A stretch of DNA of 64,000 nt from an uncultured Prevotellaceae bacterium (GTDB lineage Bacteria > Bacteroidota > Bacteroidia > Bacteroidales > Bacteroidaceae), in assembly GCA_900316475.1 (NCBI GenBank), contig ONDA01000005.1, positions 1 to 64,000 of the forward strand, read 5' to 3'. Below the pieces are notes generated by a model. The model searched no databases. It saw only the letters and a list, made by a program, of their open reading frames with translations, and had not been told where the DNA came from. This document shows positions 55,074 through 64,000 of this stretch, in pieces. A program made the translations under genes and the position numbers. Position 1 is the stretch's first letter, and each line of letters begins with the position of its first letter.

Positions 55074-55571
55074 TTACTTGTCCTTAGAAACTTCATCCAG
55101 CATACGGTCGATGAGATCCATCTGCGCCTTGTCATCCTTGAGGTTCTGGCGAAGAACCTTCTCGGCTATCTCGACGCTAAGTGTAGCTACTTGCTTACGG
55201 ATGTCGGCAATGGCTGCCTTCTTCTCCTGCTCGATGGCCACACGGGCATCTTCCAAGAGACGGGCACCTTCCTGACGGGCCTTGTCCTGAGCTTTCTCTA
55301 CGATGGCATCGCGGGTGTCGGCAGCCTCTTTCAGTATCTGAGCCTGCTTCTCGCGCGCCTCCTGGAGGATGGATTCACCTTCTTTCTGTATATTGGCCAG
55401 TCGTTCATTGGCCTCATGCGCCTTGCGCAGAGAGTCGTCGATGAAAGCCTGACGCTCCTTCACCATCCCAGTGATGATGGGGAACCCGAACTTCCACAAC
55501 AGGAAGAACACCACAAGGAACGTGATGGTCATCCAGAACAACAGTCCAGTACTCGGAATTAATAAATCCAT
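55074..55571 (-). CDS. atpF: ATP synthase b subunit
   Basis: Peripheral stalk of the enzyme. 165 residues: one N-terminal membrane helix (F-W-M-T-I-T-F-L-V-V-F-F-L-L-W) and a long charged coiled coil rich in Ala, Glu, Lys and Arg. Confidence 0.94.
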   Translation of the reverse strand: MDLLIPSTGLLFWMTITFLVVFFLLWKFGFPIITGMVKERQAFIDDSLRKAHEANERLANIQKEGESILQEAREKQAQILKEAADTRDAIVEKAQDKARQEGARLLEDARVAIEQEKKAAIADIRKQVATLSVEIAEKVLRQNLKDDKAQMDLIDRMLDEVSKDK

Positions 55572-55628
55572 ACGCTGATACTATTTTCGATTTACTTTTC
55601 GATTGACAATCGCAAAACCGTGAATCTT

Positions 55629-55865
55629 TTAGATGCAGAGGAATGCGATAACGGCTGCGAACAGGGCAACACCCTCAATCAGGGCGGCGGCCACAATCAT
55701 GTTCGTGAACAGCTTGCTCATCACTTCAGGCTGACGAGCCATAGCGTCCATGGCCTGTCCTCCAATTCTACCAATACCAAGACCTGCGCCAATAGCTGCG
55801 AGACCTGCGCCTACTGCGGCGCCCAACTTTGCAACACCTTCTGCTGCCAATAATGCTGTAATCAT
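55629..55865 (-). CDS. atpE: ATP synthase c subunit (rotor ring)
   Basis: A 78-residue helical hairpin. The polar loop A-R-Q-P-E is present, and the ion-binding carboxylate is the Glu of A-A-L-I-E-G-V-A-L-F. A Gly, not Ser or Thr, follows this Glu, so the usual sodium-ring pattern is not seen; proton use is more likely, but this is not proof. Confidence 0.95.
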   Translation of the reverse strand: MITALLAAEGVAKLGAAVGAGLAAIGAGLGIGRIGGQAMDAMARQPEVMSKLFTNMIVAAALIEGVALFAAVIAFLCI

Positions 55866-55905
55866 AATTGTGTAAGTTTTTAATTGTTAATATTTTAATT
55901 GTTTA

Positions 55906-56955
55906 TTATTCATGTTCTGGTTCAACTCTTGCCAAGCCGATGAATACGGCCGAGAGCATGGTGAAGACCATTGCCTGGATGAAGCATACCAGGCACTCGA
56001 GGCACATCATGAAGATGCTCATCACCACCGACAACGCCGACATCGACAACTGCACAGCCACCGCCTGGGTTGCCACCAGGAAGATGATGCAGGTAATGGC
56101 GACGGCAATGGCGTGACCGGCCATCATGTTGGCGAAAAGTCGGATCATCAGGGCGAACGGCTTCGTGAAGATACCGACGAACTCAATCACGGGAATAATG
56201 GGGATGGGCGCCTTCAGCCATGTGGGCACATCGGGCCAGAAGATGTCCTTCCAGTAGTGCTTGTTGCCCGAGAACTGCACGATGAGAAACGTGCAGAGGG
56301 CCAGGAAGAACGTCACGGCAATGTTGCCCGTCACGTTGCCCGAGCCCGGCGGGAACGGTATCAAGCCCATCACGTTACAGGTGAAGATGAAGAAGAAGCA
56401 GGTCAGCAGGTAGGGCGTGTACTTCTCGTACCCCTTGCCTACGCCCGGCTTGATGATTTCATCCACCACGTACATCACCATCATCTCAACGAAGCCGACG
56501 AAGCCACCAGGGGCCGGGTCGCTGGCCTTGCGCTTCCTGTACCAGCGGGCGCTGAACAGGATGCAGCAAAGCAGGATGGCCACGTTGATGAACATCACGG
56601 CCACCGTCTTCGTGATACTGAGGTCGAGGACGGGGGAACCGTTCTCCACTATCTTGCCAGCATTCTCTCCTTCTGTGGCAATGGCCAGTCCGTAAGGGCC
56701 TTGGCGCAGCCCGTTGGCATCGGCGTGGTGCTCGAACTGTGACGAGCAGAAGACGTGCCAACCGGTCGACGAGTTGACGATGACGGGCAACGGAATAACC
56801 AGCGACTTCCCTTCACCGAGGTCGGTGACATGCCATTCGTGTGAGTCCTTGATATGCTCAAGCACCACCTCCTTGGCTGAGAAGTCTGCTGCCATCGCCG
56901 GCACCAATGCGAACATCAGTAGAGCAACGCTAAGCAGTCGTTTGATGTGATTCAT
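55906..56955 (-). CDS. atpB: ATP synthase a subunit with exported N-terminus
   Basis: Channel subunit of Fo. From ATG 56955 it has 349 residues. It starts with a signal-like sequence (I-K-R-L-L-S-V-A-L-L-M-F-A-L-V-P-A-M-A-A) and about 100 residues outside the membrane, as in other Bacteroidota. The conserved helices follow, with the essential Arg in F-A-L-M-I-R-L-F-A-N-M-M-A-G-H. Confidence 0.95.
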   Translation of the reverse strand: MNHIKRLLSVALLMFALVPAMAADFSAKEVVLEHIKDSHEWHVTDLGEGKSLVIPLPVIVNSSTGWHVFCSSQFEHHADANGLRQGPYGLAIATEGENAGKIVENGSPVLDLSITKTVAVMFINVAILLCCILFSARWYRKRKASDPAPGGFVGFVEMMVMYVVDEIIKPGVGKGYEKYTPYLLTCFFFIFTCNVMGLIPFPPGSGNVTGNIAVTFFLALCTFLIVQFSGNKHYWKDIFWPDVPTWLKAPIPIIPVIEFVGIFTKPFALMIRLFANMMAGHAIAVAITCIIFLVATQAVAVQLSMSALSVVMSIFMMCLECLVCFIQAMVFTMLSAVFIGLARVEPEHE

Positions 56956-56991
56956 TATCAATTTTTCAGTTTTCAATTTTCAATTATCAAT

Positions 56992-57255
56992 TCAATGTCT
57001 CATTGAGAGTGTTACGACCATCGTTATCGCGTACATTATTAATATAATAGCAGCGAAGTGGATGGCATCTTCTCTGTTCGGGGCGAAGAATACGTAGAGG
57101 CCGACCACCGTAGCGACGAGCAACATACGTATCGTTGTCATGATGAGATAGAACTGTACCAAGTGTTCGGGCGAACGCCGTTTCACGACGTCATAGCCTT
57201 TCACATAGGCACTGCCGAGTAACGTAAAGAACAGGACAAGGAAGAAAATCTTCAT
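56992..57255 (-). CDS. AtpI-like small membrane protein of the atp operon
   Basis: An 87-residue protein with three hydrophobic segments, between atpC and atpB. It has the position and size of the AtpI/assembly protein found in other ATP synthase operons, but I see no clear AtpI motif. It may help ring assembly or magnesium supply; this is an inference from position. The gap on either side holds CAATTTTCAATT-type simple repeats. Confidence 0.62.
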   Translation of the reverse strand: MKIFFLVLFFTLLGSAYVKGYDVVKRRSPEHLVQFYLIMTTIRMLLVATVVGLYVFFAPNREDAIHFAAIILIMYAITMVVTLSMRH

Positions 57256-57308
57256 TTTAAAATTTTCCGCTCGGCGCCTTGCGACGCTTCGCTTGCGAAG
57301 AATCTCTA

Positions 57309-57542
57309 TTATTCTGTTTTCTCGACACAGAGCGACACCTCGTTCTGCTGCACCTCGACGAATCCTCCTAAGATTTCCAACTGCTGTCCGTCATACTCCA
57401 CGACACCCTTTCCGAGTGTTGAGATGATGGGGGCGTGGTTCGTGAGGATCTCGAAGTTGCCCTGTGTGCCAGGCACCTTTACGCTCTCCACCTCACCGGT
57501 GAACTCTATCTTCTCGGGCGAAACAATCTTTAGCGTCAGCAT
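57309..57542 (-). CDS. atpC: ATP synthase epsilon subunit (short form)
   Basis: From ATG 57542 it has 77 residues, the N-terminal beta-sandwich only (L-K-I-V-S-P-E-K-I, then G-N-F-E-I-L-T-N-H-A-P). The C-terminal two-helix inhibitory part of the E. coli protein (139 residues) is missing, as is usual in Bacteroidota. The TTG at 57551 is not needed. Confidence 0.92.
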   Translation of the reverse strand: MLTLKIVSPEKIEFTGEVESVKVPGTQGNFEILTNHAPIISTLGKGVVEYDGQQLEILGGFVEVQQNEVSLCVEKTE

Positions 57543-57572
57543 AATTGTCAATTTTCAATTATCAATTGTCAA

Positions 57573-59114
<1,542 letters not shown>

Positions 59115-59148
59115 TTAGAGTTTATATATTTTGGTCGTAATAATCTGC

Positions 59149-60225
59149 CTACAAAGTTACATTATTTTTTTGTAATACAAAAACTTTTGGCAAAAAAATA
59201 TGAGTTATTGGGTTGGTTTTAACAAAAATGCCGCGTTTGACATAGCCTGCATATGTACAGTTCTCGATGATGACATTCTCTACCCCACCCGACATCTCGC
59301 TACCGATAACTACGCCGTGAAGGCCCTTGAAGCGGCACAAGCGTATGAGGATATCGCGTGAAGGCCCACCCATCGTCCATCCGTCATTGTCGCGTCCACT
59401 CTTGATGGCCACATTATCGTCGCCATTGTCAAAGCGGATGTCTTCTATCAGCACGCCTTGCGACGACTCGATGTCGATGCCATCGTTGTTTGTCAAACGT
59501 GCCTTACAGCGCAGGCCTCGCAGTCGAACATTCTTACATTGTAGCATGTGTATGCACCAGAATGGAGAACGATTGATGTAAACGCTCGACAACGTTACGC
59601 GCTCACAGCGATATAGCTGTATTAGCTGCGGTCTGAGGAAGTGCCCTGCTCCCATGAGTCGTTGTTCAAGCGGCTCACCGCGATGATTCCACTCACGACT
59701 TGAATTTTGGTCCTTGCCCTGACACTTGCTCCACTCCGAGAAAGTCTCGGCCGCCGTTCCGCCATCAATGACACCTTGTCCTACAATGGCCACATCGTGC
59801 AGCCCATAGCCATAGATAAACGGCGAGTAGTTCCAAAGCAGCGTTCCCTCCCACGACGTACTGACCGCCGGCAGGTAATTTTTGGGTTGGCCTGTAAACA
59901 TTAGTTTTGCATTCTTACTTATTTCGAGTGTAACGCCCGACACCAAGTGGATGGGACCGCCTACAAGCCATACCCCTTCTGGAATAACGATACGCACGGG
60001 GCCGTTTTTCTGTGCATAGCGCATAGCCTTAACAAATGCACGATAGCAATTAGTAGCCGAATCACCTTTAGCGCCAAACTGTGAGATGCTTATTTTTCTC
60101 TGAGGGATCTGTGCACCATTGACTGCTTTAAGAATAGAGTCGCGCAATGCAATCCGATCTATTGCATACATAGAAGATACCCATACACTTAGGAGCATCC
60201 ATAGTGTCAATAATAGTCTTTGCAT
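59149..60225 (-). CDS. Polygalacturonase (GH28), truncated at the C-terminus
   Basis: A 358-residue secreted beta-helix enzyme with a signal peptide (about 1-21). All GH28 active-site motifs can be seen: T-N-N-D-G-I-D (245-251), N-G-D-D-N-V-A-I-K-S-G (267-277), G-L-H-G-V-V-I-G-S (301-309) and R331...K336. After about residue 338 the sequence no longer looks like the family and the last codons are the A/T-rich promoter of the atp operon, so perhaps 80-130 residues are lost. It may be an inactive remnant, or a short active form. It follows nadE by 22 bases. Confidence 0.75.
   Translation of the reverse strand: MQRLLLTLWMLLSVWVSSMYAIDRIALRDSILKAVNGAQIPQRKISISQFGAKGDSATNCYRAFVKAMRYAQKNGPVRIVIPEGVWLVGGPIHLVSGVTLEISKNAKLMFTGQPKNYLPAVSTSWEGTLLWNYSPFIYGYGLHDVAIVGQGVIDGGTAAETFSEWSKCQGKDQNSSREWNHRGEPLEQRLMGAGHFLRPQLIQLYRCERVTLSSVYINRSPFWCIHMLQCKNVRLRGLRCKARLTNNDGIDIESSQGVLIEDIRFDNGDDNVAIKSGRDNDGWTMGGPSRDILIRLCRFKGLHGVVIGSEMSGGVENVIIENCTYAGYVKRGIFVKTNPITHIFLPKVFVLQKNNVTL
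59152..59182 (-). promoter_or_regulatory. Promoter of the atp operon
   Basis: Reverse strand: TTTG (59178-59181), an 18-bp gap, TAACTTTG (59152-59159). It lies within the last codons of the polygalacturonase gene; the leader to atpD is about 45-50 bases. Confidence 0.68.
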
Positions 60226-60247
60226 TTTGTTTAAATATCGACTAATT

Positions 60248-62161
60248 CTATTTTTCCAAGTCTTTCAGCCAAAGCGCACTTGATGCATCGCTTGGCATAC
60301 GCCAGTCACCTCGCGGTGAGAGACTAACACTGCCCACTTTCGGTCCATCTGGCATGCATGAGCGCTTGAACTGTTGGTTGAAGAACCGGCGACAGAAGGT
60401 GGTCAACCATTTCTTTATAACCGTTGTATCATATTTACTTTCAAAGGCCTTCTCTGCCAACATCAGAATTTTAGCAGGACGGAATCCGTAGCGTAACGTA
60501 TAATAGAGGAAGAAGTCATGTAGCTCGTATGGGCCGACAAGATCTTCTGTTTTCTGGCGAATATTGCCCTGCGTGTCGGCAGGCAGCAACTCAGGAGAGA
60601 TGGGTGTATTGACAATGTCCATCAGTATGTTGGTAGCCATCTCTCCTGCAAGGTAGCTGACTAAATAACGCACTAAAGTCTTTGGCACTCCAGCGTTGAC
60701 GCCGTACATCGACATATGGTCGCCGTTGTAGGTAGCCCACCCGAGCGCCAGCTCCGACAGGTCGCCTGTGCCGACGACAATAGCATTCTCCTTGTTGGCC
60801 ACGTCCATCAAGATCTGTGTACGCTCACGTGCCTGCGAGTTCTCATAAGTTGTATCGTGCTGTTTTGCATCGTGCCCTATATCTTCGAAATGCTGCTTGA
60901 CGGCTTTTACAATGCTTATTTCACGTGTTGTAACTCCAAGTTCTTTCATGAGAGCCAGTGCGTTGTTATACGTGCGGTCAGTAGTCCCGAACCCCGGCAT
61001 TGTTATACCGATAATGCCTTGCCGGTCAAGATCCAGTTTGTCGAAGGCTTTTACCGTCACAAGCAAGGCCAGCGTCGAATCGAGTCCGCCACTAATGCCG
61101 ATGACAGCTTTCTTACCCCCGATATGGTAGAGTCGTTTTGCCAATCCTGCTACTTGTATATTGAGAATCTCTTCACATGAAGCCTGCATCTTGTCCTCCT
61201 GAGGTATGAATGGGTTTGGTTCGACGCTACGTATCAGTTCAAATTCACGCGGCGACACGGGTTTGCAGTTGACATTGAAGGGGTGACAGTTTACACGTGA
61301 TTGTGCTGTGATAAATGTCGAATTGGTACGTCGTTCTGTACGCAGTCGTTCTACATCTATCTGCGTAATTTTGATTTGTGGCTGCAGCGAGAAGCGCTCA
61401 CCCTCTGAGATTATACGTCCGTTCTCAACGATAATGGCATTACCACCGTAGACGACATCTTGCGTCGATTCGCCAAAGCCACAACTAGCATAGACATAGC
61501 CCGTCATTGTTCTTGCACTTTGTTGGCAGAGCAGCTGACGCAGATAATGATGCTTGCCTATCAGCTCGTCGGAGGCCGAGAGATTGAAGATGATGTCGGC
61601 ACCAGCCAAAGCCAAACGGTTACTCGGCGGAATAGGAGCCCATACGTCTTCGCAAATCTCAATGCCGAAGCGAACGCCGTCGCAGGTGGTGAAAATCGTT
61701 GGTTCCGCGGTCACATGTATCGGGCTACCAGCGAGATAGATGTCCTGTGGTTCTAAATCCTGAGCTGATGCGAACCATCGTTTTTCGTAGAACTCGCCAT
61801 AATTGGGCAAATAAGTCTTAGGTACTACGCCAAGGAGGGTACCGCTTTGGATGACGGCAGCGCAGTTGTAGAGTAGAGAACCTATTTGCACGGGTAGCCC
61901 CACGACGACAATGACATCAAGTTTGCGGGTGAAGTCGAGTAATACTAAAAGCGCCTCCTCTGCCTTGTCTATCAGCAACTGTTGCTTGAACAAGTCCTGG
62001 CAGGTATACCCCGTCAGACACAGTTCTGGCAAGACCATCACCTCTACGCCTTGTCCCTCAGCCTGGGCAATCAGGCTCTCTGCTTGCCCTACGTTATATG
62101 CTACATCGGCCACTTTCACCGTTGGTACGGCAGCAGCGACCTTAATCATTCCGTATTTCAT
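60248..62161 (-). CDS. nadE: Glutamine-dependent NAD(+) synthase
   Basis: Makes NAD from deamido-NAD, ATP and glutamine. 637 residues: an N-terminal nitrilase-type glutaminase (Glu in G-V-E-V-M-V-L-P-E-L, Lys in V-V-P-K-T-Y-L-P, Cys in G-I-E-I-C-E-D-V-W) and a C-terminal synthetase with the P-loop G-I-S-G-G-L-D-S-T-L. Its start overlaps the stop of the DUF2027 gene by four bases. Confidence 0.95.
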   Translation of the reverse strand: MKYGMIKVAAAVPTVKVADVAYNVGQAESLIAQAEGQGVEVMVLPELCLTGYTCQDLFKQQLLIDKAEEALLVLLDFTRKLDVIVVVGLPVQIGSLLYNCAAVIQSGTLLGVVPKTYLPNYGEFYEKRWFASAQDLEPQDIYLAGSPIHVTAEPTIFTTCDGVRFGIEICEDVWAPIPPSNRLALAGADIIFNLSASDELIGKHHYLRQLLCQQSARTMTGYVYASCGFGESTQDVVYGGNAIIVENGRIISEGERFSLQPQIKITQIDVERLRTERRTNSTFITAQSRVNCHPFNVNCKPVSPREFELIRSVEPNPFIPQEDKMQASCEEILNIQVAGLAKRLYHIGGKKAVIGISGGLDSTLALLVTVKAFDKLDLDRQGIIGITMPGFGTTDRTYNNALALMKELGVTTREISIVKAVKQHFEDIGHDAKQHDTTYENSQARERTQILMDVANKENAIVVGTGDLSELALGWATYNGDHMSMYGVNAGVPKTLVRYLVSYLAGEMATNILMDIVNTPISPELLPADTQGNIRQKTEDLVGPYELHDFFLYYTLRYGFRPAKILMLAEKAFESKYDTTVIKKWLTTFCRRFFNQQFKRSCMPDGPKVGSVSLSPRGDWRMPSDASSALWLKDLEK

Positions 62162-62865
62162 AGTTTCACAAATTGTCGGTCATTTTCAATAATTGTATAT
62201 ATAAGCGATGGCTGCTCAAAGAAATCGTTCTCGCTGAAAGTATGGAGCTTGTAGAATTTCACAGGGTCTATCGTTATCAGCGCGTCAACAGCGGGTTTGC
62301 GCAAGAAATACTTATCCTTCTTGTATGCTAACAACTGTATACACGACCGCTCCAACTCGTTCAGCTGATCGCGTCCGAACTCTTCAATAAACAGTTTCGT
62401 GTTGGGTTCCACCTCTCCAAAAGAGCGTACGTGCCAATTTGTTCCCTCTGCCGTCATGTAGACATAGCGCAGGTAGTAGTTACAGTCGTTTACTATATAC
62501 GACTCGAACCGCGTGTCCGTCAGTTCCTTCAAGTCTATCGGCACAAAAGCCAAATATGCCGACAACTTGTCTCCGCCACGGCGCTCCTCTACAGGTGCCT
62601 TAAACGTAAGAGGCTTATCAGCAGGCTCTGTCTCAAGTTCGCCGTCTTCTTCCGCTTTCGTGTTCACTTTTTCTTTCTTATCCCTTATTTCTACGACGTG
62701 TCGCGTGTCGTAGTCCTCGTCACCTATAACTACTACGTCGGTAATGCGCATAGGCACCTGGAAGCCGTCTTCGTCTTCGACAAAGACAATGTTTTTTCCT
62801 TGGAAACCGGCCACACGCCCACCTCCCACTTCGCTTAGGAATCTAACTTTATCACCTATTTTCAT
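62158..62865 (-). CDS. DUF2027 protein lacking the usual Smr domain
   Basis: A 235-residue cytoplasmic protein. The start K-I-G-D-K-V-R-F-L-S-E-V-G-G-G-R-V and D-E-D-G-F-Q-V-P-M are typical of DUF2027, and the second part (about 95-235) continues the family up to L-I-Y-T-I-I-E-N. Members I know go on with a linker and a C-terminal Smr domain; here a stop follows and nadE starts at once, so the Smr part is absent and not just out of frame. The role of the family is not known. Confidence 0.78.
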   Translation of the reverse strand: MKIGDKVRFLSEVGGGRVAGFQGKNIVFVEDEDGFQVPMRITDVVVIGDEDYDTRHVVEIRDKKEKVNTKAEEDGELETEPADKPLTFKAPVEERRGGDKLSAYLAFVPIDLKELTDTRFESYIVNDCNYYLRYVYMTAEGTNWHVRSFGEVEPNTKLFIEEFGRDQLNELERSCIQLLAYKKDKYFLRKPAVDALITIDPVKFYKLHTFSENDFFEQPSLIYTIIENDRQFVKL

Positions 62866-62889
62866 TTTACGGTTTTATGATTTCGCCCA

Positions 62890-62921
62890 CAAAGGTAAAA
62901 CAAAAAAGCCGAAAGACCAAA
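62890..62921 (-). promoter_or_regulatory. Promoter of the DUF2027-nadE genes, in the terminator loop
   Basis: Reverse strand: TTTGG (62917-62921), a 20-bp gap, TACCTTTG (62890-62897). The -33 box is exactly the five-base loop of the terminator. Confidence 0.72.
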
Positions 62922-62938
62922 TCTTTCGACTCTTTTTT
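62902..62938. terminator. Two-way terminator after the AGCS symporter gene
   Basis: Arms 62907-62916 and 62922-62931 (nine of ten pairs) around CCAAA, with an A-run on the left and a T-run on the right. It serves the symporter gene, whose stop is at 62990. Confidence 0.72.
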
Positions 62939-62989
62939 CTAAAGTCTATGCCGCTCTTATGTCATCAAAACGGCAAAGTTTGGCGGTGC

Positions 62990-64000
62990 TTACTCCCAAC
63001 AGTCGAGAGCGTTGGCGATTTCTGGGAGTTGGCGACGATTGAACTGAGGGTTGCGCACACCCTTACGCTGTTGGCTGCGATAGTCATCAAGCAGGCGGAA
63101 AGCATACTTGCCGAGTGCGATAATAGCCACGAGATTGCAGGCTGTAAGTAGCGCCATACAGATGTCTATTATGTTCCAGGCAAACTCAAGGGTAATAAGG
63201 GCACCAAAGACTACCATGACGCCACCTGAGAAGATGCGGTAGACGGTCATCACCGTGCGGCTGGAAGTCATAAAGCGGATGTTGGACTCGCCGTAGTAGT
63301 AGTTCGCGATGATGCTTGAAAAAGCAAAGAGGAAAATGGCAACGGCAATAAAGAGTGGCCCGGCGTCACCTATCTCTGACTGAAGAGCAGCCTGTGTGAG
63401 GTTGATGCCGTTGAGTTCTGGCGACTGATAGAGCCCGCTAATGAGAATGATGAAGGCTGTACAGGAGCAAATGAGCAGTGTGTCGGTAAAGACGCCAAGC
63501 GCCTGGATGAGTCCTTGCTTGACAGGATGGGTAACATCAGCCGTAGAGGCTGCATTAGGAGCACTACCCTCACCAGCCTCATTACTGAAGAGTCCCCGTT
63601 TCACACCGTTTACCATAACGGCACCAATGCCACCACCAGCTACCTGTGAGATGCCGAATGCGTTGTCGACAATAACCTTCAAGACATGGGGCAGGATGCT
63701 GATATTTGAAATGACGATGTAGACGGCAAGGAGGAAATAGCCAACGGCCATCACGGGTACGAGAACAGCGCTGACGTCTGCTACGCGCTGTATGCCTCCG
63801 AAGACGATAAACAGTGTCATCGCAGCGAGCACAAGTCCGACAGCTATTGACGAAAAGCCGAAAGCCTGATTCATAGCACCACAGATGGTGTTTGCCTGCA
63901 TAGCGTTATTGGCCATTCCGAAGGTGATGGTGATAAGTATGGCGAAGAGGACCGACATCCATCGCCCGCTGTTCCTCAGCGGTTTCCAGGAGCAGTATTT
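62990..64000 (-). CDS. Sodium:alanine/glycine symporter (AGCS family), partial
   Basis: The frame stays open to the window edge, so the N-terminus lies beyond it; 336 residues are visible. The family signatures are G-G-G-I-G-A-V-M and G-L-F-S-N-E-A-G-E-G-S-A-P-N-A-A-S. About eight membrane helices can be counted. It imports small neutral amino acids with sodium; the exact substrate is unknown. The Met at 63958 is internal, as the upstream codons fit the family. Confidence 0.9.
   Translation of the reverse strand, partial: KYCSWKPLRNSGRWMSVLFAILITITFGMANNAMQANTICGAMNQAFGFSSIAVGLVLAAMTLFIVFGGIQRVADVSAVLVPVMAVGYFLLAVYIVISNISILPHVLKVIVDNAFGISQVAGGGIGAVMVNGVKRGLFSNEAGEGSAPNAASTADVTHPVKQGLIQALGVFTDTLLICSCTAFIILISGLYQSPELNGINLTQAALQSEIGDAGPLFIAVAIFLFAFSSIIANYYYGESNIRFMTSSRTVMTVYRIFSGGVMVVFGALITLEFAWNIIDICMALLTACNLVAIIALGKYAFRLLDDYRSQQRKGVRNPQFNRRQLPEIANALDCWE

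Noticed and set aside
55629-55865. Sodium-type rotor ring
   Set aside because: The Glu in the second helix is followed by Gly, not by the Ser or Thr seen in sodium-binding c subunits.

Overview
The window is an ordinary chromosomal stretch of a Bacteroidota bacterium, most likely Prevotella or a close relative (Prevotellaceae). The evidence is: promoters of the Bacteroidota type (-33 TTTG, about 20 bp, -7 TAnnTTTG) ahead of many genes; the ATP synthase order atpD-C-I-B-E-F-H-A-G; an 11-subunit complex I with fused nuoCD and no nuoEFG; a smalltalk small protein; HU/SPOR and DUF2027 proteins; and an AtpB with a signal peptide. I see no rRNA, tRNA, CRISPR array, phage or transposase gene.

Layout. 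1-603: short tandem repeats, a 40-residue smalltalk gene and a hairpin. 610-6243: kdsB (Kdo activation), a short DnaJ-type protein (reverse), a periplasmic 5'-nucleotidase, NudC, an HU/SPOR membrane protein and a zinc-ribbon/FHA protein. 6240-11807 (reverse): exopolysaccharide genes for a UDP-sugar dehydratase, a Wza-like exporter and a Wzz-like chain-length protein. 11933-17548 (reverse): receiver/histidine kinase, ilvD, ilvB, ilvH. 17645-23843 (reverse): glmS, carA, carB. 24031-34256 (reverse): nuoABCDHIJKLMN. 34377-35819: a 23S rRNA uracil methyltransferase. 35820-36293: a composite inverted-repeat element. 36294-41734: a second glycan cluster with a flippase (reverse) and a methyltransferase plus three glycosyltransferases (forward). 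41721-48900 (reverse): a cytidylate-kinase-like protein, an FAD oxidoreductase with a coupled small membrane protein, an RluA-type pseudouridine synthase, an acyl-ACP thioesterase, a fusion of iron alcohol dehydrogenase and nucleotidyltransferase, and KDG kinase. 48956-51815 (reverse): pectate lyase and a serine hydrolase. 51860-59099 (reverse): the complete F-type ATP synthase operon. 59149-62865 (reverse): a truncated polygalacturonase, nadE and a short DUF2027 protein. 62990-64000 (reverse): an AGCS sodium:amino-acid symporter cut by the window edge.

How the genes work together. Complex I and ATP synthase give the core energy chain. The ilv genes, carAB, glmS and nadE are biosynthetic, and four of these products use glutamine or carbon entry points. 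kdsB, wza/wzz/capD and the flippase/glycosyltransferase group serve the cell envelope. Pectate lyase, polygalacturonase and KDG kinase point to use of pectin.

The observations most worth following are: (1) a single-chain fusion of a YqhD-type alcohol dehydrogenase with a LicC/PntC-like nucleotidyltransferase; (2) three places where the promoter of a gene is built into the terminator hairpin of the gene before it; (3) a family of intergenic repeats whose parts form the 3' end of the flippase gene, with a related low-complexity repeat forming an in-frame insert in the FAD oxidoreductase; (4) a second repeat family lying inside both the nuo and atp operons; (5) a polygalacturonase that has lost its end and reads through the atp promoter. 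I did not find a clear new multi-gene defence or mobile system here.
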